Shown here: positions 45,424 to 54,057 of the stretch, in pieces
Position numbering within the stretch: the first letter of the stretch is position 1
How the letters are laid out: each line of letters begins with the position of its first letter
Source: Bacteroidales bacterium
GTDB taxonomy: Bacteria; Bacteroidota; Bacteroidia; Bacteroidales; Lentimicrobiaceae
DNA: 64,000 nt
Reading direction: 5' to 3'
Assembly: GCA_016705005.1 (NCBI GenBank)
Contig: JADIZB010000001.1
Coordinates: 434,001-498,000, forward strand
Notes under the pieces: model-generated
What the model saw: only the letters and a program-made list of their open reading frames with translations
The model's database searches: none
What the model was told of the DNA's origin: nothing
Made by a program: the position numbers and the translations under genes

Positions 45424-47469
45424 CTAAACCACCTCGTTCATCTTTGCAAATGCCCTCTCACAAAGCTCCTTAACGGAGATTTTATCGAAGAAAATGTAAG
45501 GTGGAATATTAACCCCGAATTTATTCAGTACATCCTGTTGCAGCTGAACGGCCTTCATAGAGTTGAGCCCATAAACAGAAATCGCCTTTGCCTGATCAAT
45601 CCGGTCAATGGGAATTTTGAGATGAATGTGGATCCAGGCAATCAGCCAGACCTGCAGAGATGTTAAATCTGCCACTGGACTCCCGGTCGGTGATTCTTTC
45701 GATGCCCTGACAGATTCGCCCACCACTTCGAGTGATTTCTGAAGGAAGCCCTCCCTGCATGCCTTCCTTTGAATTTTACCGCTTGAAGTCTTCAGAATAC
45801 TGGCAGTTCTCAGCAATTGAATGGCATAAACATCCTGTTCGAATTCTTCTGCAACCTGCTGCCGTATGGCATCACAGACAACCTCCACATCCAGGTTTCT
45901 GATGGCAGAACGCTCCACTTCAGCAACGATTACCAGTTTTTCATCGTCATCAATATCTATAGAAAAAGCAGCACTGGCATTCTGGCGCAGGGCCGGATGG
46001 CTGGCTTCGGCAACAAATTCAATGTCGTGTGGATAGTAATTGCGGCCCTGAAGGATAATCATATCCTTCAGCCGTCCGGTTATATACAATTCCCCCTGAT
46101 CGAAGAATCCAAGATCGCCGGTACGAAGGTATTTCACGGATAAATCCCCCCCGATTGTGGCTGCAAATGATTCCTTTGTTTCAGTTACCTTATTCCAGTA
46201 TCCTGCAGTAACAATGGAACCCGAAACCCAAATCTCCCCGACTTCATCATCATTGCACAGGATGAGTGTTTCCGGATTCACGATTTTTACTTCTGTGTCA
46301 AGCCAGGGATATCCGACACCAACCAGGTATCTTGCATCCTGATCATTTTCCGAAGCTTTCTGAACTTTGTTCTGTTCAAGTGCATTCGCTGAAATGCACA
46401 GGTAAACAGGACCACGGCCGGCAGAAGGCCCGGAGATGATCAGCGTTGTTTCAGCCATGCCATAACAGGGATAAAGCATGGAAGTTTTAAACCCATGAGC
46501 TTTATATGTTTCAATAAACCTGGTGAAGGTTGATTCGCGGATGGGTTCAGCACCACAATAAAGGGTGCTGAGTGATGAGAGATCCAGACCTTCCCTTTCC
46601 TCTATAGGAATGCCTTCTACACAATGGTCAAAGGCAAAATTCGGGGCACCACCATGGGTCCCTTTGTATTTCGAAATGGCTTTCAGCCATCGCATTGGCT
46701 TCTGAATAAATGCTACCGGAGGAATTACAATGCCCGGGCAACCATTAAAGACCGGTTCGATGATGCCATCTATGAGTCCCATATCATGAAAACTGGGCAG
46801 CCAGGTTACTGAGACACTTTTACGTGACAGGCTGAAACTTTTCCGGATAAACATGGCATTCCGCAAGATGTTCCTGTGTGTTACCATTACGCCCTTCGGT
46901 TTACCCGTGGAGCCTGAGGTGTATTGCAACAGGGCAACATCAGAGGGCTGAGGGGCTTCCTGATTCAACCAGAGGTTATTTTCATCCGGTAAACAATCTT
47001 CAACTGTCAACCATTTTAATCCGTTTAATTCTTCAAGATCAGAAAAAGAGCGCTCAAAAGACTGAAAAATATCAGAAGTGCATAGAACAACCGTTGACCC
47101 TGAATCAACAACCAATGTCTTTATTCTCTCAAGCGAACGGTTCTTTCGCGGAGCATAGGCAGGTACAGCAATGATACCCGCAAAGAAACATCCGTAAAGC
47201 GCCTTTACAAACTCAAGTCCGGGAGGGAACAACATCAGGGCCCTTTCCCCTTTCGCACTGATTCCGGCCAGTTTACCCGCGATACCGGTAGCTGCCCTGA
47301 ACAGTTCACCATAACTGATCTTTTCCTCATCATCCTCCCCGTCGCGCAGGAAGATATAGGCTGTTTCATCCGGGGTATGAATTGCCCTGGTCTGAATAAT
47401 TTCCGAAAGGGTAAAATGGAAAGTATCCTGTTCAGTAATTGTATCGTAAATGAAGTTATCCAGTGCCAT
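45424..47469 (-). CDS. Fatty acyl-AMP ligase fused to an acyl carrier domain
   Basis: 681 residues. The FAAL domain (about 1-575) has the P-loop LLQYTSGSTGKPKGVMVTHR (about 195-214), LPSFHDMGLIDG, YPCYGMAETTLIISG, RTGDLGFF and GRLKDMIILQGRNYYP. A carrier domain (about 595-678) has the attachment Ser in YGLNSMKAVQLQ. A FAAL joined to a carrier protein starts polyketide or lipopeptide-like lipids by loading a fatty acid on itself. The flippase downstream and sulfotransferase upstream suggest the acyl group goes into a surface lipid or glycan. It is distinct from the standalone FAAL at 26145. Confidence 0.92.
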   Translation of the reverse strand: MALDNFIYDTITEQDTFHFTLSEIIQTRAIHTPDETAYIFLRDGEDDEEKISYGELFRAATGIAGKLAGISAKGERALMLFPPGLEFVKALYGCFFAGIIAVPAYAPRKNRSLERIKTLVVDSGSTVVLCTSDIFQSFERSFSDLEELNGLKWLTVEDCLPDENNLWLNQEAPQPSDVALLQYTSGSTGKPKGVMVTHRNILRNAMFIRKSFSLSRKSVSVTWLPSFHDMGLIDGIIEPVFNGCPGIVIPPVAFIQKPMRWLKAISKYKGTHGGAPNFAFDHCVEGIPIEEREGLDLSSLSTLYCGAEPIRESTFTRFIETYKAHGFKTSMLYPCYGMAETTLIISGPSAGRGPVYLCISANALEQNKVQKASENDQDARYLVGVGYPWLDTEVKIVNPETLILCNDDEVGEIWVSGSIVTAGYWNKVTETKESFAATIGGDLSVKYLRTGDLGFFDQGELYITGRLKDMIILQGRNYYPHDIEFVAEASHPALRQNASAAFSIDIDDDEKLVIVAEVERSAIRNLDVEVVCDAIRQQVAEEFEQDVYAIQLLRTASILKTSSGKIQRKACREGFLQKSLEVVGESVRASKESPTGSPVADLTSLQVWLIAWIHIHLKIPIDRIDQAKAISVYGLNSMKAVQLQQDVLNKFGVNIPPYIFFDKISVKELCERAFAKMNEVV

Positions 47470-47495
47470 AGAAAACGAGGAAGGTTTGTGCCGTG

Positions 47496-47503
47496 CAAAA
47501 ATA
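47496..47503 (-). promoter_or_regulatory. -7 box of the FAAL-ACP gene
   Basis: TATTTTTG on the minus strand, 27 bp before the ATG at 47469. TTG lies 18 bp further upstream (47524-47522), inside the start of a heptamer array. Confidence 0.48.
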
Positions 47504-47522
47504 GAAAACTCCCGTTGGAATC

Positions 47523-47956
47523 AATTAACAATTAACAGTTAACAGTTAACAACTGACAATTAACAATTATGAAGTCAGAGGTCAGAGGTTGGAAGCCGGA
47601 GGCCAGAGGTCGGTAGGTTTTCAGCAATAGGAAAATCCTGCAAATCCTGTCTGAAAATTCGCAATCTCATAGTCGTTGGCTGGCCAATCCGACATCTGCA
47701 TTCCGAAATCTGTAATGATTCTTGTCTCCATTTCCCCAAGTCCCTCTTTTCTCTTTCTTCAAATCCGAAATTCGAAAGTTACCAATTGGTGGTCGAGCAG
47801 CTTGCCCCGCAGAAACGAAGTGGAGGCGGGGAAGTCGAGACCAATCAATGGGACGAAATCCGCATTCCGAAACCCGAAGTCAGATCAGAAGTCGGAAGTA
47901 AGAAGTAAGTAGTAGGAAGTAGGAAATCAGCAATCCGAAATCCGCATTCCGCAATT
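47523..47956. repeat. Composite of four heptamer arrays and one REP-like hairpin
   Basis: Units of 7 bp fill most of this gap. 47523-47564 has six units (AATTAAC/AGTTAAC). 47574-47615 has six units (GTCAGAG drifting to GCCGGAG). 47854-47881 has four units (CGAAATC, CGCATTC and relatives). 47887-47956 has ten units drifting from AGAAGTC to CGCAATT and ending at the base before the sulfotransferase stop codon. A 27-base CCCCGC/GCGGGG hairpin at 47805-47831 is the inverted relative of 11095-11121. No gene. Confidence 0.9.
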
Positions 47957-49033
47957 TCACTTCAGAGGTTTCACTTTCCTTTTATTGAGACTCCAGTAAA
48001 CTTTCAGGAAAATACCCAGAAAGCGGCCCAGCGAATTGCGCAGCCGATGGGGCAAATGGTCGCCAAGGAGAAGCATCTGATACATCAGGTAGCCATAAGC
48101 CTGCATGGGCAGTGACTGAAGCCAGAGCCAGGGGTTAAAGCCGGGGTATTCGCGTTCGTAACCCGCAATTTCACCGGTTTTTCCGGCAACTATTTCAGCG
48201 ATGTGAATCTGTTTCGGGGTCATCTGTGTTTTCCACAGGTTCATCCGTGAAGTTGAGATCGGATTTAAAAGGCTTTTGTGAATAACATTAATGTCGTTTG
48301 AACCTGCATAGGCCTTTTCAACCTCGGGTTTCTTTTCGTAAAATTTCATCACCGATGGGTCAAACTCAATGCCCAGGAAATTACAGAGTTTACCAAACTC
48401 AGTTTCGGGATTGACCGCCAGATCTTCGTACCTGAGTGAGTACACCAATCCGGAGTGCTGCTTCTTCAGTTTACCGGCCAGGCGCCAGGCAAACTTCCAG
48501 CGGTACACCACCAGTGGCACGATTGGCACTTCAAAATTGACATTGATCAGTGAAAGATAGTTATCGCGGTAGTCGCGGGTAAGATGGATGATTTTTGCCT
48601 CCGGAAACAGTTTGTGTATACGCCGGATATAAAGCGAATAATACGGATTTTTATCACCGATCAGCTGAATCTGCTGTTTGTCGTACACCGATTGATAAGC
48701 CAGGCAGACCTGCTTTACCATGGTTTGAAATGTACATTCCCCCCTGACTTTCAACAGGTGAGCCAAAAGCTCCTCTTTTGAAACCAGCCATTTGTCGAAA
48801 TAACGCTGTTTCATCAGATCATCGGTAAACGACTGAATTACAGCATCATCCCAGACTCTAACTTTCCCGTATTTCTTGTAAAGGCTGATAATAAAGGGAC
48901 TTTCAGGAGGTATGATTACATGCGGGTGGGCTTCAAACAGCATCCTCAGCATGGTGGTACCTGAGCGTGGACGGCCGATGATAAAGAACATCGGAACATC
49001 GGACAATGGCTGGCCTGAAGCGGGATTATTCAT
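47957..49033 (-). CDS. Sulfotransferase-family protein
   Basis: 358 residues. The PAPS 5'-phosphosulfate loop is FFIIGRPRSGTTMLRMLF (about 16-33), and a 3'-phosphate-type region appears at IHLTRDYRDNYLSL (about 155-168). The family transfers sulfate from PAPS to a hydroxyl or amine of a glycan, lipid or small molecule. It is about 40% alike, by eye, to the protein at 51964-53010, so the two are probably paralogues. It is divergent from the MBOAT gene across 117 bp. No PAPS-synthesis gene is in the window. Confidence 0.85.
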   Translation of the reverse strand: MNNPASGQPLSDVPMFFIIGRPRSGTTMLRMLFEAHPHVIIPPESPFIISLYKKYGKVRVWDDAVIQSFTDDLMKQRYFDKWLVSKEELLAHLLKVRGECTFQTMVKQVCLAYQSVYDKQQIQLIGDKNPYYSLYIRRIHKLFPEAKIIHLTRDYRDNYLSLINVNFEVPIVPLVVYRWKFAWRLAGKLKKQHSGLVYSLRYEDLAVNPETEFGKLCNFLGIEFDPSVMKFYEKKPEVEKAYAGSNDINVIHKSLLNPISTSRMNLWKTQMTPKQIHIAEIVAGKTGEIAGYEREYPGFNPWLWLQSLPMQAYGYLMYQMLLLGDHLPHRLRNSLGRFLGIFLKVYWSLNKRKVKPLK

Positions 49034-49060
49034 TGAACATCAAAAGAAATGTGAAGTCGG

Positions 49061-49068
49061 CAAATTTA
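49061..49068 (-). promoter_or_regulatory. -7 box of the first sulfotransferase gene
   Basis: TAAATTTG on the minus strand matches TAnnTTTG, 28 bp before the ATG at 49033. No -33 partner was found. Confidence 0.42.
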
Positions 49069-49150
49069 GGGAATATCTGTCAGGGAAATGCCCCTGAGGG
49101 TTTATCTCACCGAAATTGCTTTATTTTGCACCTTTGATTCCCGTTTGCCC

Positions 49151-50602
49151 ATGCTCTTCAATTCCTTTGAATACCTTATTTTCCTTCCGTCGGTTGTTGT
49201 CCTCTATTTTACCATTCCGGTAAAATGGAGATGGTTGCTGCTCCTTTTTGCCAGCTACTTTTTCTATATGTGCTGGAAGGCAGAATATGCCATCCTGATC
49301 CTTTTCACCACCCTGGTCGATTACTTTGTGGCATTGAAAATGGGGAGCGAACCTTCCCGGAAAAAGAAGAGGCGTTGGCTGGTGATGAGCATTCTGGTCA
49401 ACCTCGGCATGCTGGCCGGATTCAAATACCTGAATTTCTTTTCAGAAAGTGTAAATTCTTTTCTACATCTAACCAACAGCGGTTTCTCATTCCCACTCTA
49501 TCATATCCTGCTGCCGGTCGGCATTTCGTTCTATATTTTCCAGTCGCTCAGCTACACCATCGATGTTTACCGGGGCATTCAGCCACCTGAAAAACATTTC
49601 GGGAAATTCGCCCTGTATGTTTCATTTTTCCCTCAGCTCGTGGCCGGGCCCATCGAGCGGTCGACCAGTCTGCTGCCGCAGATCAATGCGCCGCGCCCTT
49701 TCGATCAGCAAAACCTGATCAGCGGATTGAAGCTGATTTTGTGGGGATTCTTCAAAAAGCTGGTGATTGCCGACCGTCTGGGCATGTTTGTCGGCCTGGT
49801 GTATGAAAACCCGGGGGAGTTTAACGGCCTGCCGGTCATCCTTGCCACCATGCTGTTTGCGTTCCAGCTTTACTGCGATTTCTCGGGATACACCGATATT
49901 GCCCGGGGCTCAGCCCGGATCATGGGTTATGAACTCATGATCAACTTCAACCGGCCACTGATTGCCACTTCACTCCGCGATTTCTGGAACCGCTGGCACA
50001 TCTCGCTCACCACCTGGTTCCGCGACTACCTGCTTTATTCGCTTCCTTATATCCGCGACAAAAAGATCGTTCAGACAAAAATCTACCGCAACCTAGTCAT
50101 TACTTTTCTTTTAATGGGACTGTGGCATGGTGCTGCCTGGACTTTTATCATCTTTGGCCTTTTTCACGGATTGATGCTGGTGGTGGAAAGCCTGGCCGAG
50201 AAGCCGGTTGGCCGGTTTCATGAATTAACCGGGATCAATCATCATCCGGGTATTTTAAAGGCGCTTGGCATTGCCTACATGTTTATCATGGTGGTATTCT
50301 CCCTGTTTTTTTTCAGGGCAAACAGCCTGGAAAACAGCCTGATTTTGTTAAAAGATGCCTTCGATTTCAGCAACACGGCTGAATCTTTGAAAGCCATGCT
50401 CAGGAACCTCGAGTTTGTTTTCGGCTTCCTGATGGTGATTCTGCTGCTTGTAGCGGAGCATTTCCATGCAAAATACAACCTGGTTAAAGTCATTGCAGCC
50501 AGGCCGGTTTTTGTCAGGTGGCCTGCATATATCGGCTTTATCTTTTTTGTGTTGCTGTTCGGTGTGCTGCATCAGCAGAAATTTATCTATTTTCAGTTCT
50601 GA
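49151..50602 (+). CDS. MBOAT-family O-acyltransferase (AlgI/DltB-like)
   Basis: 483 residues from the ATG at 49151; the frame extends 21 codons further upstream, but MLFNSFEYLIFLP is the conserved family start. It has about ten membrane helices. Family motifs include SQ-rich LPVGISFYIFQSLSYTIDVY, FPQLVAGPIERS, DFWNRWHISLTTWFRDYL and the catalytic His in GLWHGAAWTF (near residue 326). MBOAT proteins move an acyl group, often acetyl, across the membrane to an exported glycan. The next gene on this strand encodes a probable SGNH partner. Confidence 0.92.
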   Translation: MLFNSFEYLIFLPSVVVLYFTIPVKWRWLLLLFASYFFYMCWKAEYAILILFTTLVDYFVALKMGSEPSRKKKRRWLVMSILVNLGMLAGFKYLNFFSESVNSFLHLTNSGFSFPLYHILLPVGISFYIFQSLSYTIDVYRGIQPPEKHFGKFALYVSFFPQLVAGPIERSTSLLPQINAPRPFDQQNLISGLKLILWGFFKKLVIADRLGMFVGLVYENPGEFNGLPVILATMLFAFQLYCDFSGYTDIARGSARIMGYELMINFNRPLIATSLRDFWNRWHISLTTWFRDYLLYSLPYIRDKKIVQTKIYRNLVITFLLMGLWHGAAWTFIIFGLFHGLMLVVESLAEKPVGRFHELTGINHHPGILKALGIAYMFIMVVFSLFFFRANSLENSLILLKDAFDFSNTAESLKAMLRNLEFVFGFLMVILLLVAEHFHAKYNLVKVIAARPVFVRWPAYIGFIFFVLLFGVLHQQKFIYFQF

Positions 50603-50631
50603 TTTAGTTCAATAGACCGTTAATTCTTAAA

Positions 50632-50985
50632 CTCACGCAAAGACGCAATGACGCAATAAATTGATTTTTAATGGTTTAAATTTCAAAGTTCATTTTCCCG
50701 GTGTTCTGAGACAAAACGATTAAAAATTATTGACGGAGTATTGTCAGACAGATCCAGTTCTTAATTTTGACAGATTATTTTGCAATTTATGGCATTGGCC
50801 TAAGTTTCTAGTTTTTAACACTAAAGCACAAACCTGCCAGCTGGCAGGAAGCTCAAACTTATTTTTCTGATTTCTAACATTTTTGGTGGCTTAGTGACTT
50901 AATGTCAATATTAATTTGATTTTTTACCGGACAACAATAGTATTAAATAGAAAAAAAACGTTGCGTCCTGGCGTCCTCGCGTGAG
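50632..50985. repeat. Element with inverted 8-mer-repeat ends (copy 2)
   Basis: Left arm 50632-50656 (CTCACGCAA, then ACGCAATG and ACGCAAT; period 8) and right arm 50961-50985 (TTGCGTC...GCGTGAG) are imperfect reverse complements. The A/T-rich interior of about 300 bp has no gene but holds a perfect 16-bp palindrome (50833-50848, CCTGCCAG half-site). The ends match those at 35352-35485; the interiors do not. It fills the gap between the MBOAT and SGNH genes. Confidence 0.65.
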
Positions 50986-51012
50986 ACCATGAACCAATGA
51001 CTTAAACAGAAT

Positions 51013-51984
51013 ATGAAGGGCAAATCAGCCAGACGTTTCCTCCTGTTCGCCGCACTAATCATGCTGGTCAACATTGCTATCGACCAGTCATTCAAGGCTT
51101 TTTCGGTGCACAACATCCTGAACCGCAGGATGGATGAACAGTTTGCGGCATACAACGACACCTTGAAATACCTTGCCCTCGGCAATTCGCACAATTGTAT
51201 CAACACCTATATTCTGAAGAACAGCTTCAATTATGGTTCGCCCAGCGAGAATTACATACAGTCTTATTACAAGCTGAAACACATCCTGGAAAAGACAGGG
51301 AAGAAACCGGAATACGTGATTCTCCAGGCCGATATCTCAACCTACGGTCCTAAAATCGCCGATCGGTATGAGTACAATTCCTACTGGATTGACTACATTG
51401 ATTACCCTGAACTGGCCCGGATCAAGGGCGACAGAACCATCCTCACCAAATGGCTCGAAGGGAGATTCTTCTCCTATGCCGGCAACTACAAGGATGTTCA
51501 GCTTTCCATCCTTTACAGGATGAAAATCAAAACACTGGAGATGCACAACGGATACCGCCCTCACAGGGACTATAAGAACTTTGCCGATGAGCCTGACAAG
51601 CGTAAGCTGGCCTGGGACAAAGCAAATCTTTTCCTGACAAAGGGGGTTTATCTGGACAACTCCATTAAGGTCTACTTTGAAAAAATCCTGCAGCTCTGCC
51701 AGGCAAACAAGGTCAGGGTGATCCTTGTCCGTTACCCTATGACGAAGGAATTCAACGATGAAGAAATGAAGATCGTTCCTGCTGACAAACTGTTTTCAGA
51801 AATAGAAACCATTGCTTCCCGATATCCGGTTTACAGAGGTCTGTTCGACTACCACAATATCTTTTTCAGTCATCCCGAATACTTCTTCGATCCTGATCAC
51901 CTGAACATCAAAGGGTCGGATCTTTTTACCAGGCAGTTTGCCCGGGATATGGAGAATCTTGAATCAGGACTTTCTACGGAATAA
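51013..51984 (+). CDS. SGNH-like membrane-anchored partner of MBOAT acyltransferase
   Basis: 323 residues. A single N-terminal membrane anchor (about 8-24) precedes an extracytoplasmic domain with LALGNSHNCIN (S59 as candidate nucleophile) and FDPDHLNIKGSDLF (D293/H296), the SGNH pattern of AlgJ/DltD-like proteins. Such proteins take the acyl group exported by the MBOAT protein and place it on the glycan. The upstream MBOAT gene on the same strand supports this role. Its last 21 bases overlap the 3' end of the convergent sulfotransferase gene. Confidence 0.72.
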   Translation: MKGKSARRFLLFAALIMLVNIAIDQSFKAFSVHNILNRRMDEQFAAYNDTLKYLALGNSHNCINTYILKNSFNYGSPSENYIQSYYKLKHILEKTGKKPEYVILQADISTYGPKIADRYEYNSYWIDYIDYPELARIKGDRTILTKWLEGRFFSYAGNYKDVQLSILYRMKIKTLEMHNGYRPHRDYKNFADEPDKRKLAWDKANLFLTKGVYLDNSIKVYFEKILQLCQANKVRVILVRYPMTKEFNDEEMKIVPADKLFSEIETIASRYPVYRGLFDYHNIFFSHPEYFFDPDHLNIKGSDLFTRQFARDMENLESGLSTE

Positions 51985-53010
51985 TCCTGAAAACAGCCTT
52001 GCCAGCAGCAGAGGTCCCTTGCTCAGTATTTTCTCCCTGAGGCGGTAGGGAAACCGGTCGAAGAGGCTGGTCATCAGATAAATAATCTTTGCATAAAACA
52101 CTCCCGGCAGGGCGAGTATGGCTATCCAAAGGCTGAACCCCTGATATTTCCTTTCGTACCCGGCCATTTCAGCATATCTGCCGGCCACCTGATCGGCTAT
52201 CCGGACCTGGGTTTCGCTCATCGACTTTTTCCACAGACCCAGCCGGCTGGTATTGATGGGATTAAAAAGGCTTTTATGATGTTTTTCAAGTACTTCCGCA
52301 GGATAGGTTTCCTCTGCCCTGCTTTTCACTTTATAGAAGTTGAACACTTCAGGCAGATAGGGAATATCAAGAAAATCAGCAATCTTACGGAAGTATTTTT
52401 CGGGCTCCGACACAAGATCTTCATATCGGAGGAAGTAAAAGGAGTCAGGGTGCTTTTTAGCCGCTGTAAGAGCCTTCTGATAAAAATACTTCCATTTATA
52501 AACCACCAGCGATACCACCGGAACCTCAAAATCGACCCTGTTAACGGAGTGGAAATTATCACGATAATCGCGCAGAATATAGATGAATTTCGCTTCAGGA
52601 TACATCCTCAGCAGCCTTTCGGTGTAAATCGTATAGCCATGATTCTTATCGCCGATGATGCTGATGCGCTCTTTCGGAAACAGGGAAATATAGTTGAGGT
52701 AAACCACCTGGCAGATATCCCTGTATGAATGTGATCCCTGACAATTCATAAGGTCTGCTTTCAGCCGGACTTGATTGATATTCCAGGAACTGAACTGCCA
52801 CTGTTTCAGCAGATCTGAATAAAACAGGTCAAGATCCTTTTCGGTCCATTGTGTGATTTTCCCATAAGCCGGAAACAAATTCAGGACGAACTGGCACTCC
52901 CATGGAATCATGATGTTCGGATGGGCATCGAACAACGATTGCAGCAGGGTAGTACCGGTGCGCGGCCTGCCGATGATAAAGAATAACGGGATCTGCTGAG
53001 GTTGCTCCAT
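51964..53010 (-). CDS. Sulfotransferase-family protein (second copy)
   Basis: 348 residues from the ATG at 53010. A start 17 codons upstream (53061) is less likely because a -7 promoter box lies between them. The PAPS loop is FFIIGRPRTGTTLLQSLF (about 10-27), with FIYILRDYRDNFHSV for the 3'-phosphate. Gene order and sequence mark it as a paralogue of the 47957 gene; the two flank the MBOAT/SGNH pair, pointing outward from it in the same minus orientation. The substrate is unknown; a surface glycan or lipid is likely from context. Confidence 0.85.
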   Translation of the reverse strand: MEQPQQIPLFFIIGRPRTGTTLLQSLFDAHPNIMIPWECQFVLNLFPAYGKITQWTEKDLDLFYSDLLKQWQFSSWNINQVRLKADLMNCQGSHSYRDICQVVYLNYISLFPKERISIIGDKNHGYTIYTERLLRMYPEAKFIYILRDYRDNFHSVNRVDFEVPVVSLVVYKWKYFYQKALTAAKKHPDSFYFLRYEDLVSEPEKYFRKIADFLDIPYLPEVFNFYKVKSRAEETYPAEVLEKHHKSLFNPINTSRLGLWKKSMSETQVRIADQVAGRYAEMAGYERKYQGFSLWIAILALPGVFYAKIIYLMTSLFDRFPYRLREKILSKGPLLLARLFSGLFRRKS

Positions 53011-53029
53011 CTGAACCACTAATGAACGG

Positions 53030-53037
53030 CAAATATA
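53030..53037 (-). promoter_or_regulatory. -7 box of the second sulfotransferase gene
   Basis: TATATTTG on the minus strand matches TAnnTTTG and lies 20 bp before the ATG at 53010, which supports that start over 53061. Confidence 0.45.
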
Positions 53038-53084
53038 AAACTTTGACAATGATTCATTCACTCAAAATTACAAGTACAGAGAAC

Positions 53085-53120
53085 GAAAAAAGGCCACAAG
53101 CGATCTGCCAATGGCCTTTC
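53085..53120 (-). terminator. Rho-independent terminator of the DUF2147 gene
   Basis: Reading the minus strand, AAAGGCCA (53119-53112) pairs with TGGCCTTT (53096-53089), a 15-base loop lies between, and the T-run continues to 53086. It begins 27 bp after the stop codon at 53147. Confidence 0.82.
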
Positions 53121-53146
53121 AATCCGAACATCCCGGAATTATAGTA

Positions 53147-53791
53147 TCATTTTGAGGGAACCCCTGTAGTCCTTGTCCAGGTCAGTGTTTTGCTCATCAG
53201 CGACAATCCGGCCATGGCAGTTACTTCTATGGCATCGTTGTTCTTAATCAGCTTTGCTTTACAGTCGAAGGTTTTTCCGGTCTGGGGAAGGTAGGCCCTT
53301 CCACCGGTATAGGTCTTGGTTTTTGTATTGTACTTCAGATTGGTAACCATGATTGTACCAACAACCGGATTCTTTCTTTTTGATTTGTCAGGGTTGTTGA
53401 TATCGGTCAGTGGTTTGCCGCTCTTGTCCTTGTTGTTTCTTACCCACACAATTTTCCCCTGATAAGTATCGCCAACCTTATAAAACTGGATGATATTGGA
53501 TTTATTGGCTGTCAGCCAGTAACCGGTTATATCCTTAACCGAAGTGGTTGGGGTGTTTTTGGGTGGTACAACCGGAGGTTTCACCGGATTAACAGGGTTA
53601 ACCGGCTTTTTCTGGTTTGAAGGTGCCACCTGTTTGTTGGGTGCCTTATCGGCCGACGCCGGTGGTGCAACTTTTTTAACAACCACAGCGGATTTTGCAG
53701 GCGCCTGATCCTGAGTAGACTGCTTGCTTACCTGTGCAAAAGTGAGTGAAAAAGAAAAAAGAAATGTCACAAAGAAAACACTGTATTTCAT
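53147..53791 (-). CDS. DUF2147-domain secreted protein
   Basis: 214 residues. A signal peptide (MKYSVFFVTFLFSFSLTFAQ) leads to a Lys/Pro-rich linker (about 28-85, with KKPVNPVNPVKPPVVPPKN) and a DUF2147 domain (about 88-212: DITGYWLTANKSNIIQFYKV and GRAYLPQTGKTFDCKAKL). The domain is lipocalin-like and of unknown function; the linker is longer than usual and may span the peptidoglycan. It is a single gene with its own -7 box and terminator. Confidence 0.85.
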   Translation of the reverse strand: MKYSVFFVTFLFSFSLTFAQVSKQSTQDQAPAKSAVVVKKVAPPASADKAPNKQVAPSNQKKPVNPVNPVKPPVVPPKNTPTTSVKDITGYWLTANKSNIIQFYKVGDTYQGKIVWVRNNKDKSGKPLTDINNPDKSKRKNPVVGTIMVTNLKYNTKTKTYTGGRAYLPQTGKTFDCKAKLIKNNDAIEVTAMAGLSLMSKTLTWTRTTGVPSK

Positions 53792-53853
53792 ACTGATAAT
53801 GGCTTTTAAAATGAATGGATAAGTCCGGGATGCCGGATTTTGAATCGATCATG

Positions 53854-53861
53854 CAAATATA
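53854..53861 (-). promoter_or_regulatory. -7 box of the DUF2147 gene
   Basis: TATATTTG on the minus strand matches TAnnTTTG, 63 bp before the ATG at 53791. Confidence 0.42.
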
Positions 53862-54057
53862 ACGCCATAATTCTTATTGAAAAGAAAAAACCCCCTGAAT
53901 CAGGATAAGTTAAATTTGTCATCAGGACCGGTGAATCCCTGTTTCAGAAATTTGTTCGTGTATCTATGGTTGGATTCCTAATCGGAAAATTCATGAATAC
54001 ATCAATAAATCCATAATTGCAGGAAATGGTTATTTTAGCAAACTGAAAGCATCCGGC

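Noticed and set aside
43872..53010. Capnine/sulfobacin-type sulfonolipid pathway
   Set aside because: No cysteate synthase or AONS-type acyltransferase gene is present; the sulfur-related genes are PAPS-type sulfotransferases.
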